DNA of 24,138 nucleotides, taken from a virus. The DNA is taken from positions 1-24,138 of IMG/VR virus record IMGVR_UViG_3300007523_000089; one strand, given 5' to 3'. The notes under the pieces are model-generated. The model did not search any database. It was not told the DNA's origin and saw only the letters and a program-made list of their open reading frames with translations. This document shows, piece after piece, positions 7,359 to 15,285 of this stretch (positions within the stretch are counted from its first letter, which is position 1; each line of letters begins with the position of its first letter). The position numbers and the translations under genes are program-made.

Positions 7359-8306
7359 ATGGCCACCCAGTTCAAGTCATCTGACCTCGCCGCGCTCGAC
7401 CGCACGGTCCGCGCTTCGTTCACCGAGGCGTTCAGCGCGAAGGCAAATTACACCCCGTGGTGCGCGCGCGTCGGATCGCGCGAGACCTCGACCAGCGCCG
7501 CGAACCTCTACCACTTCGGCATCGACTCGGGGAACTTCCGCGAGTGGACCGAGGGCGAGCGCATCATCAACTCCGTCGGCGCGGGGTCCATGACCGTCAC
7601 CAACGTCAAGCGCGAGCTGACCTACGGCGTGAAGCGCGAGGCGCTCGACGACGACGCCACGGGCGCCCTGCGCTCGGTCGTGTCGCGCGTGCGCAGCGCC
7701 GCGGGCAAGCTCCTGCGCCTGCCCGACCGCCTCATGGCGGCGGCGCTCGCGGCCAACCCGACGTCGCTCTCGGGCTCGGCCCTCTTCGCCGACTCGCACG
7801 TCATTCCCGGCACGGCGAGGACGTTCGACAACAACTTCACCGCGACGGCGCTCACCCGCGACAACGCCGTCGCGATGCGCGCGCAGATGCTCTCGATCCG
7901 CGGGTCGGACGACGACATCATCAACACCGACCCGCGCATCCTGCTGGTGCCGCCGGAGCTCGAGGACGTCGCAATCGAGATCGCGTTCGGCGGCCTCAAG
8001 GTCAAGGCGGGCACCTCGACCACGAACATCAGCACGGTGCTGGAGAACTCGGCGCGCGGGCTCTTCGAGCCGATCGTGGCGCCGCAGCTCTCGCAGTACA
8101 GCGCGACGACCTGGTACCTGATCGACGCGTCCGACCTGTACGACCGCGCCCTGATCCACCAGGTGCGCGAGGAGGCCGAGCTCGTCGCGATGTTCGCGCC
8201 GACCGACCCGGAAGCCTTCATGCGCGACGAGTACATCTGGGGCTTGCGCGAGCGCTCCACGGTGGCGGCGGGCAACCCCGTTCGCATCGGTCGCGGCACC
8301 GCCTGA
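7359..8306 (+). CDS. Major capsid protein, Mu gpT-like
   Basis: A 315-residue protein close in size to Mu gpT (about 305). Family-like features: an N-terminal segment with FTEAFSAKANYTPWCARVGS; GNFREWTEGERII (the 'w.eger' strand); TYGVKREALDDDATGALRSV; LFADSHVIPGTARTFDNNFT (the 'f..sH......Nn' element typical of gpT); ILLVPPELEDVAIEIAFGG; TTWYLIDASDLYDRALIHQV; and the C-terminal DPEAFMRDEYIWGLRERSTV. Together these are characteristic of the gpT/HK97-fold capsid family (PF10124 type). It follows the protease-scaffold and decoration genes, as expected. It probably assembles the icosahedral shell. No N-terminal delta domain is obvious, consistent with a separate scaffold. Confidence 0.92.
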   Translation: MATQFKSSDLAALDRTVRASFTEAFSAKANYTPWCARVGSRETSTSAANLYHFGIDSGNFREWTEGERIINSVGAGSMTVTNVKRELTYGVKREALDDDATGALRSVVSRVRSAAGKLLRLPDRLMAAALAANPTSLSGSALFADSHVIPGTARTFDNNFTATALTRDNAVAMRAQMLSIRGSDDDIINTDPRILLVPPELEDVAIEIAFGGLKVKAGTSTTNISTVLENSARGLFEPIVAPQLSQYSATTWYLIDASDLYDRALIHQVREEAELVAMFAPTDPEAFMRDEYIWGLRERSTVAAGNPVRIGRGTA

Positions 8307-8322
8307 GCGGCGCTGAGACGCC

Positions 8323-8730
8323 ATGAGCGCCGACATCACCCGCGCCGAGCTCGCCAGCCTCGGGCTGCGGGCGGCGGCGCTCACGGGCATCTCGACGGGC
8401 GATCAGGACGCGGCGTGCGAGTCGGCCACGGCCACCGCGCGGAGCTACCTGCGCGCCCGCTACCCCGCCGCGGGGACCATCGCGGACCCCGGGTACAAGC
8501 AGGCCGTCGCGCGCATTGCTGCGCACGAACTGCTCTCCACGCGCGGCTTCGACCCGTCGGGCTCCCGCTCGGACGAAGCCGTGCAGCTCAACCGCGACGC
8601 CGCGGTGAAGTGGCTGCGCGACGTCTCCAACGGCATCGCGCACCTCGACCTCACTGAGACCGTCGCCGAGACCTTCGCGCCCACCCTCGGGGGCGACGGC
8701 ATCCTCTCCGACCCGCCCCGGGGCTGGTGA
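8323..8730 (+). CDS. Head-tail connector, DUF1320 / Mu gp36-like
   Basis: A 135-residue protein 16 bases after the capsid gene. The pattern matches the DUF1320 family: an N-terminal helix (TRAELASLGL), a central ATARSYLRARYPAAG ('YL..rY' signature), then a helix with IAAHELLSTRG, and the end helix AVKWLRDVSNGIAHLDL ('ai.wL..i..G...L'). These proteins sit at the head-tail interface as adaptor or completion proteins. The position directly after the capsid gene and in front of a gpG-like gene fits. It ends in a GTGA overlap with the next gene. Confidence 0.78.
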   Translation: MSADITRAELASLGLRAAALTGISTGDQDAACESATATARSYLRARYPAAGTIADPGYKQAVARIAAHELLSTRGFDPSGSRSDEAVQLNRDAAVKWLRDVSNGIAHLDLTETVAETFAPTLGGDGILSDPPRGW

Positions 8731-9161
8731 CCCTCCGGCAGACCGGCACCCCCCTCGACGTGCTGCTCGATAGCCTCGCCGCGTGGGCGGACGGCACCGT
8801 GCAGCACGACGTCGCCGTAGCCCTCGCGCAGTCGGGCGCGGGGTTGGTGCGCGACGGCTTCGCCCGGTCGAAGACCCCCGACGGCCAGCGCTGGGCGCCG
8901 CTGAAGCGCCCGCGCCCGGGCGGCCGCGTGCTCGTGAAGACCGGCCGGCTTCTCGCCGCCGCGCCGTTTTACCGGGTCGACCGCACCGGCTTCGTGATGG
9001 ACGCCGTCGACCGCGTCACCACCTACGGGGGCCTCCACATGACCGGCACCCGCACCATGCCCGCCCGCCCCTTCTACCCACAAGGCCAGCTCTCGACGGG
9101 CTGGTCGATCGTCCTCGCTGACGCGGCGGACGCCGCTGCGCGCATCCACATCCCCCGATGA
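8727..9161 (+). CDS. Tail completion / virion morphogenesis protein (gpG-like)
   Basis: A 144-residue protein with a GTG start (8727) overlapping the upstream TGA by 4 bases. The diagnostic stretch of phage virion morphogenesis proteins (PF05069 type) is present: TPDGQRWAPLKRPRPGG (50-66), VKTGRLLAA (70-78), a central strand region, and a C-terminal MPARPFYP motif (111-118). In Mu and P2 relatives this protein helps finish the tail or its junction with the head. The fold is short and basic in the first half. Function is assigned from these motifs and from the location between the DUF1320-like gene and the sheath. Confidence 0.85.
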   Translation: MTLRQTGTPLDVLLDSLAAWADGTVQHDVAVALAQSGAGLVRDGFARSKTPDGQRWAPLKRPRPGGRVLVKTGRLLAAAPFYRVDRTGFVMDAVDRVTTYGGLHMTGTRTMPARPFYPQGQLSTGWSIVLADAADAAARIHIPR

Positions 9162-9700
9162 GCACTGCCACCACCACGCTGCGCGCCGAGGTCACGGCGG
9201 TCATGGCGGACGTTGCGGTCGACGTGCCCGGCGTCGCCACGACCATCGGCCGGCGCGAGGTCGCGGCGCACCAGAGCCCGCCAATGGTCGGGTGGCTGCT
9301 CGCCTCCGAGCAGCCCACGGGCGCGCGCAAAAACGCCTTTCCGGGCGGGCGGCGCGAGATCTACTCCTCGCTGCTCACCCTCACGGTGCGTTGCTGGGGG
9401 ATCGCCGCGACGCCCGATCGCACCTACGCCACCGACGACGTCGAGGCGGTGTTGCTCCTGCGCGAAAGCGTCATCGCGTGCCTGCACCGGCGCTTCCCTG
9501 GCGTCGCCGTGTGGAGCCGCGCAACATACGTGACCGACCCCTCCGCTTCGGACCTCGGCGAGCTCGTCGACCTCGCGATCACCCTCCCGGTCGGCGTGCT
9601 CGACCGCGCCCCGCTCCGCGCCACCGTCACCACCGCCACCCTCGCCCCCCCCGCCGTGCCCTTCGCGGACGGCCTTCTATCGCCCGGAGAAACCGCGTGA
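9158..9700 (+). CDS. Probable tail terminator / head-tail joining protein
   Basis: A 180-residue protein in an ATGA overlap with the gpG-like gene and a GTGA overlap with the sheath gene. It has an N-terminal helix (TTLRAEVTAVMADVAVDVPG), a strand with PPMVGWLLASEQ, a conspicuous RREIYSSLLTLTVRCWG strand, a long helix with EAVLLLRESVIACLHRRFPG and a closing strand ELVDLAITLPVGV. This alpha/beta order (helix, strand pair, helix, strand) is that of tail terminators (Mu gp37/lambda gpU-like), and the slot just before the sheath is where Mu-like phages carry that gene. The C-terminal 40 residues are Ala/Pro/Thr-rich. No strong sequence signature is seen, so the name rests on layout and pattern. 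Confidence 0.55.
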   Translation: MSTATTTLRAEVTAVMADVAVDVPGVATTIGRREVAAHQSPPMVGWLLASEQPTGARKNAFPGGRREIYSSLLTLTVRCWGIAATPDRTYATDDVEAVLLLRESVIACLHRRFPGVAVWSRATYVTDPSASDLGELVDLAITLPVGVLDRAPLRATVTTATLAPPAVPFADGLLSPGETA

Positions 9701-11457
9701 CCACCCTCCTCAACGTCCTCACCATCCTCGACGGCGGCCTCGGCGTCGTCGCCCCCGGCGGCAGTCCCGTCGCCGTCGTCGGCTGCTGCTCGGCGGGCAC
9801 CGTCGCCACGCCCGTGACCTGCTACACGCCGGCGCAGCTCGTCGCCGCGGGCGGGTACGGCCCCGCGGTCGACGACGCCGCGATCATCCTCGATCGGTCG
9901 GGCGGTCCCGTCATCCTCTGCCGCGCGGCGACCGTCACCGCGGCCGTGCTCGGCGGATTCAGCCAGAGCGGCGCCGGGTCGGGCGCGGCGGGCACCATCG
10001 CGGCGGGCGGCGGGAACACCTCAACGGCCGTCTTCTCGCTCACCGGCACCGCCACCCAGCGCGTGGCGGTGGCGATCAAGGTCACCACCGCGGGCGCCAA
10101 CCTCGCGGGCTCGCCTGCCATCGCGATCAGCTTCGACGGCGGGGTGTCCTACCTCGCGCCGCAGGTCGCGCTCGCGGGCCCCACGGTCATCGGCTTCGGG
10201 CTCTCGCTCACCATCGTCGACGGCACCTTCGTGCTCGCCGACACCTTCAGCGCGGTCGGCGCGTCCTGCCCGACGCCCGCCGACGCCACCGGCACCAGCG
10301 TCCCGGCGTTCAGCGGCACGCCCCTCAGCGCGTTCCACATCGTCGCGCAGGTGATGACCGCCGCGGTGTCGCTGTCCGTGCTCACCGCCGCGGTGCGTTT
10401 CTCCCTCGACGGCGGGCGCTCCTACGGCGCCGCGGTGGGCATCCCCGCGACCGGGGTCTACGTGCTCCCGAACACCGGCATTACGGTGACCTTCGCCGCG
10501 GGCACCTTCGTGGTCGGCGACACCTTCGAGGTGCAGTCCGCGCCGCCGCTCTTCTCAACCACCACGCTTCGCGCGGCCCTCGACGGCCTCGCGACGGTGC
10601 GAGGCAGGTACGAGTTCGCGCACGTCGCTGGCGCCATCGACGTGACCCACGCCGCCCCGATGAGGGCCTGGGCCGTCGCGCGCGAGGCTCTCGGCGAGTA
10701 CGTGTTCGCCCTCGGCGGCACGCGCGATCAGGCCACGGGCGAGAGCGCGGTCACCTGGTACACGGCGCTTGGCGGCGCTTCCCCGGGCTTCACTGGCTAC
10801 GACGGGGGCCGCTACCTCGACGTGCACGCCTCTCACGGCTACGTCGAGAGCGCGATCTACCCGGGCAGCTACTTCCGCCGCAACCTCTCGGTGCTGCGGT
10901 CGGCGCGGCTCGCGAGCATCCCCCTCCAGGAGCACCCCGGGCGCGTGAAGTCGGGCGCGATCGTCGGCCTCATGGCCGATGGCGACGAGTCCAGCCTGAT
11001 CCACGACGGCGCCGTGCTCACGGTCCTCGACGCGAGCCGCTTCAGCACCTCGCAGTCGGTGCTCGGTCAGCCGCGCGGGTCGTACTTCTTCACCAGCCGC
11101 ACGCTGGCGCTGACCACGTCGGACTTCGGCGAGGTCCAGCGCATCCGCGTGATGTGCGTCGGCGCCGCCGCCGCGCTCTACGCGATGAGCCTCTACGTCG
11201 GCGAAGACCTGGAGACGAAGACGGACGGGTCGGGCCAGCTCGCTGAAGCCGCCGCCGCCGTCATCGACGAGGAGGTCACTGCCGCCATGAAGCGCGCCAT
11301 CGTCGACGCGCCCAATGCCTTCGCGACGCGCGTCACGGTCGCGGCCGACCGCACCATCGACCTGCTCTCCACCGGCCAGATCGCCGCCGCGGTCTCCATC
11401 GTCCCGCGCGGAAGCGTCAACGCGGTCACCACCACCATCACCTTCTCGCGGAGCTGA
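9697..11457 (+). CDS. Tail sheath protein (DUF2586-like) with two inserted beta repeats
   Basis: A 586-residue protein from the GTG at 9697 (GTGA overlap). The sheath contracts around the tube to drive it into the cell. The N-terminal region (VLTILDGGLGVV, VAVVGCCSAG, YTPAQLVAAGGYGP, GGPVILCRA) and the C-terminal half (HVAGAIDVTHAAP, YLDVHASHGYVESA, RRNLSVLRSARLASIPLQEH, DASRFSTSQSVLGQPRGSYF, VTVAADRTIDLLSTGQIAAA) follow the DUF2586-type sheath found in some Mu-like phages. Between them, residues about 112-188 and 204-283 are two related beta modules, each containing SFDGG/SLDGG-x-SY and ending xGTFV-x-x-DTF. They are probably surface-exposed insertions. The next gene encodes the matching tube. 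Confidence 0.85.
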   Translation: MTTLLNVLTILDGGLGVVAPGGSPVAVVGCCSAGTVATPVTCYTPAQLVAAGGYGPAVDDAAIILDRSGGPVILCRAATVTAAVLGGFSQSGAGSGAAGTIAAGGGNTSTAVFSLTGTATQRVAVAIKVTTAGANLAGSPAIAISFDGGVSYLAPQVALAGPTVIGFGLSLTIVDGTFVLADTFSAVGASCPTPADATGTSVPAFSGTPLSAFHIVAQVMTAAVSLSVLTAAVRFSLDGGRSYGAAVGIPATGVYVLPNTGITVTFAAGTFVVGDTFEVQSAPPLFSTTTLRAALDGLATVRGRYEFAHVAGAIDVTHAAPMRAWAVAREALGEYVFALGGTRDQATGESAVTWYTALGGASPGFTGYDGGRYLDVHASHGYVESAIYPGSYFRRNLSVLRSARLASIPLQEHPGRVKSGAIVGLMADGDESSLIHDGAVLTVLDASRFSTSQSVLGQPRGSYFFTSRTLALTTSDFGEVQRIRVMCVGAAAALYAMSLYVGEDLETKTDGSGQLAEAAAAVIDEEVTAAMKRAIVDAPNAFATRVTVAADRTIDLLSTGQIAAAVSIVPRGSVNAVTTTITFSRS

Positions 11458-11462
11458 TCGAG

Positions 11463-11900
11463 ATGAACATCAACGGCAACGAATATTCGTGGGCGTCGCT
11501 CGTCGCGCGCTTCGGCGGCGCCGAGGTCACCGACATCAAGTCCGTGAAGTACGCCGATGAGGTCGAGGGCGGCGAGGTCGTCTACGGCACGGGTCGTCAC
11601 CCGCGCGGCCGCACGTCGGGGCGCTACAAGCCCGGCGACGCAAGCGTCACGTTCTTCAAGAGCGGCTGGAAGAAGCTGCTAGCGGGCCTCCCCAGCGGGT
11701 ACGCCGACGTGCGCGGCACGATCACGGTGCAGTACCGGGAGGGTTCCGACATCCACACCGACGTGCTCGAAGACGTCCGCATCATGGGCGTCGACGAGTC
11801 CGCCGAAGACGGCACCGACGCGCTCGAAGTCGAAGTCAAGCTCTCGATCCTGCGCATCCGGCGCAACGGCAAGTACCTCGTCGCGAAGCGGGGGGAGTGA
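11463..11900 (+). CDS. Tail tube protein
   Basis: A 145-residue protein 5 bases after the sheath gene, with GCGGAG at 11449-11454 as ribosome-binding sequence. It is mostly beta: MNINGNEYSWASLVARF, VTDIKSVKYADEVEGGEVVY, then GRHPRGRTSGRYKPGDASVT, FFKSGWKKLLAGL, ITVQYREGSDIHTDVLEDVR, and a final LEVEVKLSILRI strand. The 'K.v.Y.d..e.g.VyG.g..p.g.t.G......' arrangement is typical of tube proteins paired with DUF2586-like sheaths. Stacked hexamer rings would form the inner conduit. The location between sheath and tail chaperone is canonical. Confidence 0.85.
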   Translation: MNINGNEYSWASLVARFGGAEVTDIKSVKYADEVEGGEVVYGTGRHPRGRTSGRYKPGDASVTFFKSGWKKLLAGLPSGYADVRGTITVQYREGSDIHTDVLEDVRIMGVDESAEDGTDALEVEVKLSILRIRRNGKYLVAKRGE

Positions 11901-12283
11901 TGGACGACCGCGAAGCCACCCTCACCGACGCCGAGCACCAGAGTCTCGCGGCGCGCTACGGCGCGAGCGTGAGGGTGTGGGAGCTCAACGGCCGCCGCTT
12001 CGCCCTGCGCAAGCCCAAGCGGGGCGAGTGGCAGGCCCACAAGTGCGATGCGGGGAGCGCCGACCCGACCACGAAGGCGGACGCCCAGGTGCAACTCGCG
12101 CGCACCGTGCTTGTGCCGATCGATCCCTCGGGGTCGGTCGATGTCGAGCGCGCGGCCTTCGATGCGCTCGGCGAGGAGTACCCCGCCCTGCTCGACCTAC
12201 TCGGCGCGCTCGCCGAAGGCCTCGCGGCGGGCCCTTTGGCCGTGCGCGAGGTCAAGCCGCCGCCCTCTACGCCGCTGGTCTGA
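11900..12283 (+). CDS. Tail assembly chaperone, short (zero-frame) form
   Basis: A 127-residue protein; the ATG at 11900 is preceded by GGGGGAG, and a GTG one codon upstream (11897) is an alternative. Features: an N-terminal acidic helix (TLTDAEHQSLAARYGA), a beta pair (VRVWELNGRRFALRKPKRGE), and a helical second half (YPALLDLLGALAEGLAAGP). The location between tube and tape measure is that of the lambda G / Mu gp41-type tail chaperone, which binds the tape measure and recruits tube subunits. The frame stops at 12281-12283, but CCCTTTG at 12232-12238 is positioned for a -1 slip that would replace the last residues with a 71-residue extension. Confidence 0.8.
   Translation: MDDREATLTDAEHQSLAARYGASVRVWELNGRRFALRKPKRGEWQAHKCDAGSADPTTKADAQVQLARTVLVPIDPSGSVDVERAAFDALGEEYPALLDLLGALAEGLAAGPLAVREVKPPPSTPLV
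12232..12238 (+). promoter_or_regulatory. Programmed -1 frameshift heptamer CCCTTTG
   Basis: The sequence is C-CCT-TTG in the zero frame of the tail chaperone, a perfect X-XXY-YYZ slippery heptamer. It lies 42 bases before the zero-frame stop. After a -1 slip the reading frame stays open to 12453. No clear downstream hairpin or pseudoknot was found by eye. Tail chaperone genes of many dsDNA phages use this device, and the phase is correct here. Confidence 0.78.
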
Positions 12284-12453
12284 AAGACCCCGACGTCGCC
12301 GCCGACGCCCTGATCTCGCTGCTCCGCGCCGACCACGACGACCCCGAGGCGCGCGCGGGCGCGTACCTCGTCGTCGAGTTCTTCGGCGGGTTCCGCTCGT
12401 TGCTCAAGGGCCTCTCCGCACCCGCGAAGAAGGCCCCGCGCCGCCGCTCGTAG
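12238..12453 (+). CDS. Tail assembly chaperone, -1 frameshift extension (C-terminal half of long form)
   Basis: This frame has no sensible start of its own and is read by -1 slippage at CCCTTTG. The long form would be 184 residues: 113 from the first frame plus 71 from here. The extension begins GRARGQAAALYAAGLKDPDV and contains ADALISLLRADHDDPEARAG, YLVVEFFGGFRSLLKG and a basic APAKKAPRRRS end. It looks protein-like (amphipathic helices, WT-like codon use), while the same bases in the other frames are shadows. In lambda gpGT and Mu-like systems the frameshifted tail binds tape measure or tube. It ends 7 bases before the tape measure start. Confidence 0.75.
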   Translation, partial: GRARGQAAALYAAGLKDPDVAADALISLLRADHDDPEARAGAYLVVEFFGGFRSLLKGLSAPAKKAPRRRS

Positions 12454-12460
12454 CCCACCC

Positions 12461-14728
12461 ATGAACACGACCTGGACCCTCGCACTGAAGGACGCCGCAG
12501 CGTCGCGCACGGCGAAGCGGATCGCCGCCGCCGTGACGCCGCTGACGGCGGCCCTGCGCGCGCTGACGTCCGTCGCCCCCGCGGCGCAAGCGGCGCTCTC
12601 TCGCGTCGCCCCCGCGGGGACCGCGGTGCAGATCCGCGCGGTGACGGGCGCGCTCAAGGCGCAGTCCAAGGCCCTGCGCGAGCTCAACGGGATCGCGAGC
12701 CGAGCGCCGCGGGGTGCCCGGGCATCGGCCCCGCGCGCGGTGTCTTCGACCGCGGCGACGCTGGCCGGCGGCGTGCGTTTCGCCGGGGCGCCTACGGGCC
12801 GCACCCGCGTCGAGGCGTCGAGCACCGACCCGCGCCAACTGGCGCAGGGCGTGGCGTTCCAGCGGCGCGCGCTGGCGTTGCAGTCGGCCTACCGCACGCG
12901 CCAAGGGGCGCAGCAGGTGGCGCAGACGCAGCGCGACCGCGCGACGGAGATGCGCGCTCACCAGAGCTATTTCCAGCGGCTCTCGCGCCTGACGCAGGCG
13001 TCGTTCCGCGAGAGCACGCGACTCGCCGCGCAGCAGCGGCGTGCGACGGAGTCCGCCGGTCGCGCCCGCGTCCAGTCGCAGCAGCGTGAGGCGCAGTCGA
13101 GCCGCGCCCTCCTCGGCACCGTCGCTGGCGTGGGCCTCGGCGCCGTCGCCGCGCTCGCAGGCATCGCCACGGCCTTTGCGGGCGTGGGCTTCGCGGCGTC
13201 GCAGGCCGTCATCGAGGTCGCCAGCTTCCGCGAGTCGTCGCTTGTCGCGCTCGAAGCGGTGCTCGGTTCCTCAGCCGCGGCGGGGCGGCAGTTCCGCAAC
13301 GCGGTCACGGTCGCGAATCAGACGCCGCTCGACACGCGCGACGTCATTACGCAGACGCAGAGCTTCGCCGTCGCGGGCTTCGGCGAGCGCGAGATTGCGC
13401 CGCTGATCGCCGCGTCCGCCGACCTCGGCGCGGCGTTCGGGCAGCGCTCGTCGGAGGGCTTCGCGCTCGCGCTCTCGCAGATCCGCGCGACGGGCACGTT
13501 GCAGGGGCAGGAGCTGCTCCAGCTCACCAACGCCAACGTGAGCCGGATGGCGGTCCTCGACAGCGTCGCCCGCCAGATGAACCTCGGCCATGGGGAGGTC
13601 GGGCGCCGCGCGGCCATCAGCGCCATCTCTCAGCGCCGCGTATCCTCGGGCGTCGGCGAGCAGGCCGCGCTCGACGCGGTGCGCGGACGGCTCGACCAGG
13701 GCGGCCAGCTCGGGAGCTTCGCGCGGCGGCAGTCGGAGACCCTCACGGGCGCGATCAGCAACGCGCGCAACGCCATCTTCAACCTCATGATCGGGATCGA
13801 CTTCGGGAACGTCCCCGGAATCGTCGCCTTCAAAAACGTCCTACTCCAGGTCACCGCCGCGCTGACCAGCGGCTCGCCCGCCGCGGCGTCGCTCCGCGCT
13901 GGCATCACCGGGGCGGCCAACGCCATCGGCGGCCTGCTCGCGCGCGCCGTGAATCCCGCGACGATCGCCGCGACCATCACCACGCTCAGCAGCGGGTTCG
14001 CCACGGTGCAGCGCGTCGCGGCGATGGCGTGGCCCGTGGTGCAGTCCTTCATTCGCGGCGTGGGTCCCGGCTTCGCGGCGGGCGTCGCGCCCCTTCGCGC
14101 CCTCTTCGCGCAGCTCTCCGCGGGCGGCGGTCCATCGGCCGGCACCATGCTCGTGATCACGCGCGCCGCCCTGGGCCTCGGGCAGGTGCTCGGCTTCGCT
14201 GGCGGCGCCGCGGTCGCCTTCACGGGTGCCATCGGCACCTTCGCGAGCGTCACCGCCGCCGTCTTCACCACGGTGGTCGGGCTGGTCGGGAGCGTGCTCC
14301 TGCCCATCCGACAGGCCTTCCTGGGCGTCGGGACGAATATCGTCGGCGGCATCATCGACGGCATCCGCGGCGGTGTCGGGGCCATGACCGGCGCCGTGAC
14401 TGGCCTCGGCGCGTCGGCCATCGCCAGCGCGCGCGCGGCCCTCGGCATTCGCTCGCCGTCGCGCGTCTTCGCGGATCTCATCGGCGCGCAGATCCCCGCG
14501 GGCATCGCCATGGGCGTCAACGCAGGCGCCCCCGCGGCCAACGACGCCGTGAGCGGCATCGTGAACCCCAGCGTTCCGGCCCTCGGCGGCCGCGGAGGGG
14601 CGAGCGTCAGCCTCACGATCAACGTCACGGGCGGCGGCCAGCCCGGCGAGACCGCGCGCGCCATCCGTGCGGAGGTTGAAGACGCGCTCGGGTCGATCTT
14701 CGGCCAGATGGCCGAGGCCGCGGCGTGA
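12461..14728 (+). CDS. Tape measure protein
   Basis: A 755-residue protein starting at the ATG at 12461. Order: helical, Ala/Arg/Gln-rich coiled-coil region (1-215); hydrophobic Ala/Gly segment (about 217-250) that could insert in the membrane; tape-measure core (FRESSLVALEAVLGSSAAAG at 256-275, then ANQTPLDTRDVITQTQSFAV at 285-304, then GQELLQLTNANVSRMAVLDS), matching the tape measure domain of PF20155 type; further hydrophobic helices (about 480-620); and the typical C-terminal module with GGIIDGIRGGVGAMTGAV followed by ALGIRSPSRVFADLIGAQIP and GIAMGVNAG. Using the usual 0.15 nm per residue, the tail would be about 110 nm long. It ends with a GTGA overlap to the next baseplate gene. Confidence 0.92.
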   Translation: MNTTWTLALKDAAASRTAKRIAAAVTPLTAALRALTSVAPAAQAALSRVAPAGTAVQIRAVTGALKAQSKALRELNGIASRAPRGARASAPRAVSSTAATLAGGVRFAGAPTGRTRVEASSTDPRQLAQGVAFQRRALALQSAYRTRQGAQQVAQTQRDRATEMRAHQSYFQRLSRLTQASFRESTRLAAQQRRATESAGRARVQSQQREAQSSRALLGTVAGVGLGAVAALAGIATAFAGVGFAASQAVIEVASFRESSLVALEAVLGSSAAAGRQFRNAVTVANQTPLDTRDVITQTQSFAVAGFGEREIAPLIAASADLGAAFGQRSSEGFALALSQIRATGTLQGQELLQLTNANVSRMAVLDSVARQMNLGHGEVGRRAAISAISQRRVSSGVGEQAALDAVRGRLDQGGQLGSFARRQSETLTGAISNARNAIFNLMIGIDFGNVPGIVAFKNVLLQVTAALTSGSPAAASLRAGITGAANAIGGLLARAVNPATIAATITTLSSGFATVQRVAAMAWPVVQSFIRGVGPGFAAGVAPLRALFAQLSAGGGPSAGTMLVITRAALGLGQVLGFAGGAAVAFTGAIGTFASVTAAVFTTVVGLVGSVLLPIRQAFLGVGTNIVGGIIDGIRGGVGAMTGAVTGLGASAIASARAALGIRSPSRVFADLIGAQIPAGIAMGVNAGAPAANDAVSGIVNPSVPALGGRGGASVSLTINVTGGGQPGETARAIRAEVEDALGSIFGQMAEAAA

Positions 14729-15285
14729 GCATCCCATCGCCCTTCGACGACGCGGAGACCTGGGACACGCTGGTCATCGGAGGCGTCCTCTTTCGGGGCA
14801 CCTTCGAGTGGGGCGGCGACCTCATCAAGCGGAAGCTGGACCAGCGCCACGCCCCGGGCCGCGACGGCGCGCGCGTGCGGGACAAGGGCTACGACCTCGC
14901 CGAGATCGACTTAACGCTCACGGTGATCGACACGCCGCAGTGGGAGGACCTCCAGGCGATCATCGGCGTGGTCTTCCCGCGCGGCACCTCGCCGACCCCT
15001 CGCAACGCGCTCTCGTGTCTGCACCCCCAGCTCGCCGTCGCCGGCATCACGAAGCTCTACGGCACGTCGATGGGGCCGCTCTCGCAGGCGGGGCCCACGA
15101 AGTGGACCGCCACGTTGAAGTTCGTCGAGTTCCGCGCCTCGGCGCAGGTCTCGCGCAACGTCTCTCGCACCCCGCCCGCGGCCCCTGACATCGGCGCGAA
15201 TCGCACGGCCTTCACCGGCACCGAGACCGCGCCCGCACCCACGCCGCCGCCCACGCCGGGCCCCGGACGGAGACCCACCCCATGA
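14725..15285 (+). CDS. Baseplate / hub-adaptor candidate (unrecognised family)
   Basis: A 186-residue protein with GTG start overlapping the tape measure stop. Residues 1-150 read as a compact mostly beta fold: GVLFRGTFEWGGDLIKRKLD, then RDGARVRDKGYDLAEIDLTL, QWEDLQAIIGVVFPRG, ALSCLHPQLAVAGITKLYGT and KWTATLKFVEF. The 'gyel.ev.i.l....' plus 'W..l......' arrangement resembles small phage proteins that follow the tape measure and fill the gpN/LysM-adaptor slot in Mu-like and related phages. I cannot name the family. The C-terminus (about 157-186) is a Pro/Thr-rich tail (APAPTPPPTPGPGRRPTP). It probably bridges tube and hub. Overlaps the hub gene by 4 bases. Confidence 0.6.
   Translation: MSIPSPFDDAETWDTLVIGGVLFRGTFEWGGDLIKRKLDQRHAPGRDGARVRDKGYDLAEIDLTLTVIDTPQWEDLQAIIGVVFPRGTSPTPRNALSCLHPQLAVAGITKLYGTSMGPLSQAGPTKWTATLKFVEFRASAQVSRNVSRTPPAAPDIGANRTAFTGTETAPAPTPPPTPGPGRRPTP

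Noticed and set aside
11977-12237. Independent gene starting at 11977 in the -1 frame before the slippery site
   Set aside because: This upstream part is Arg-rich shadow sequence inside the tail chaperone. Only the part after the slip site is protein-like, which fits frameshifting better than a separate start.
13630-14850. Reverse-strand frame opposite the tape measure gene
   Set aside because: Ala/Pro-rich with no motif; the + strand tape measure has clear family features and overlaps its neighbours correctly.
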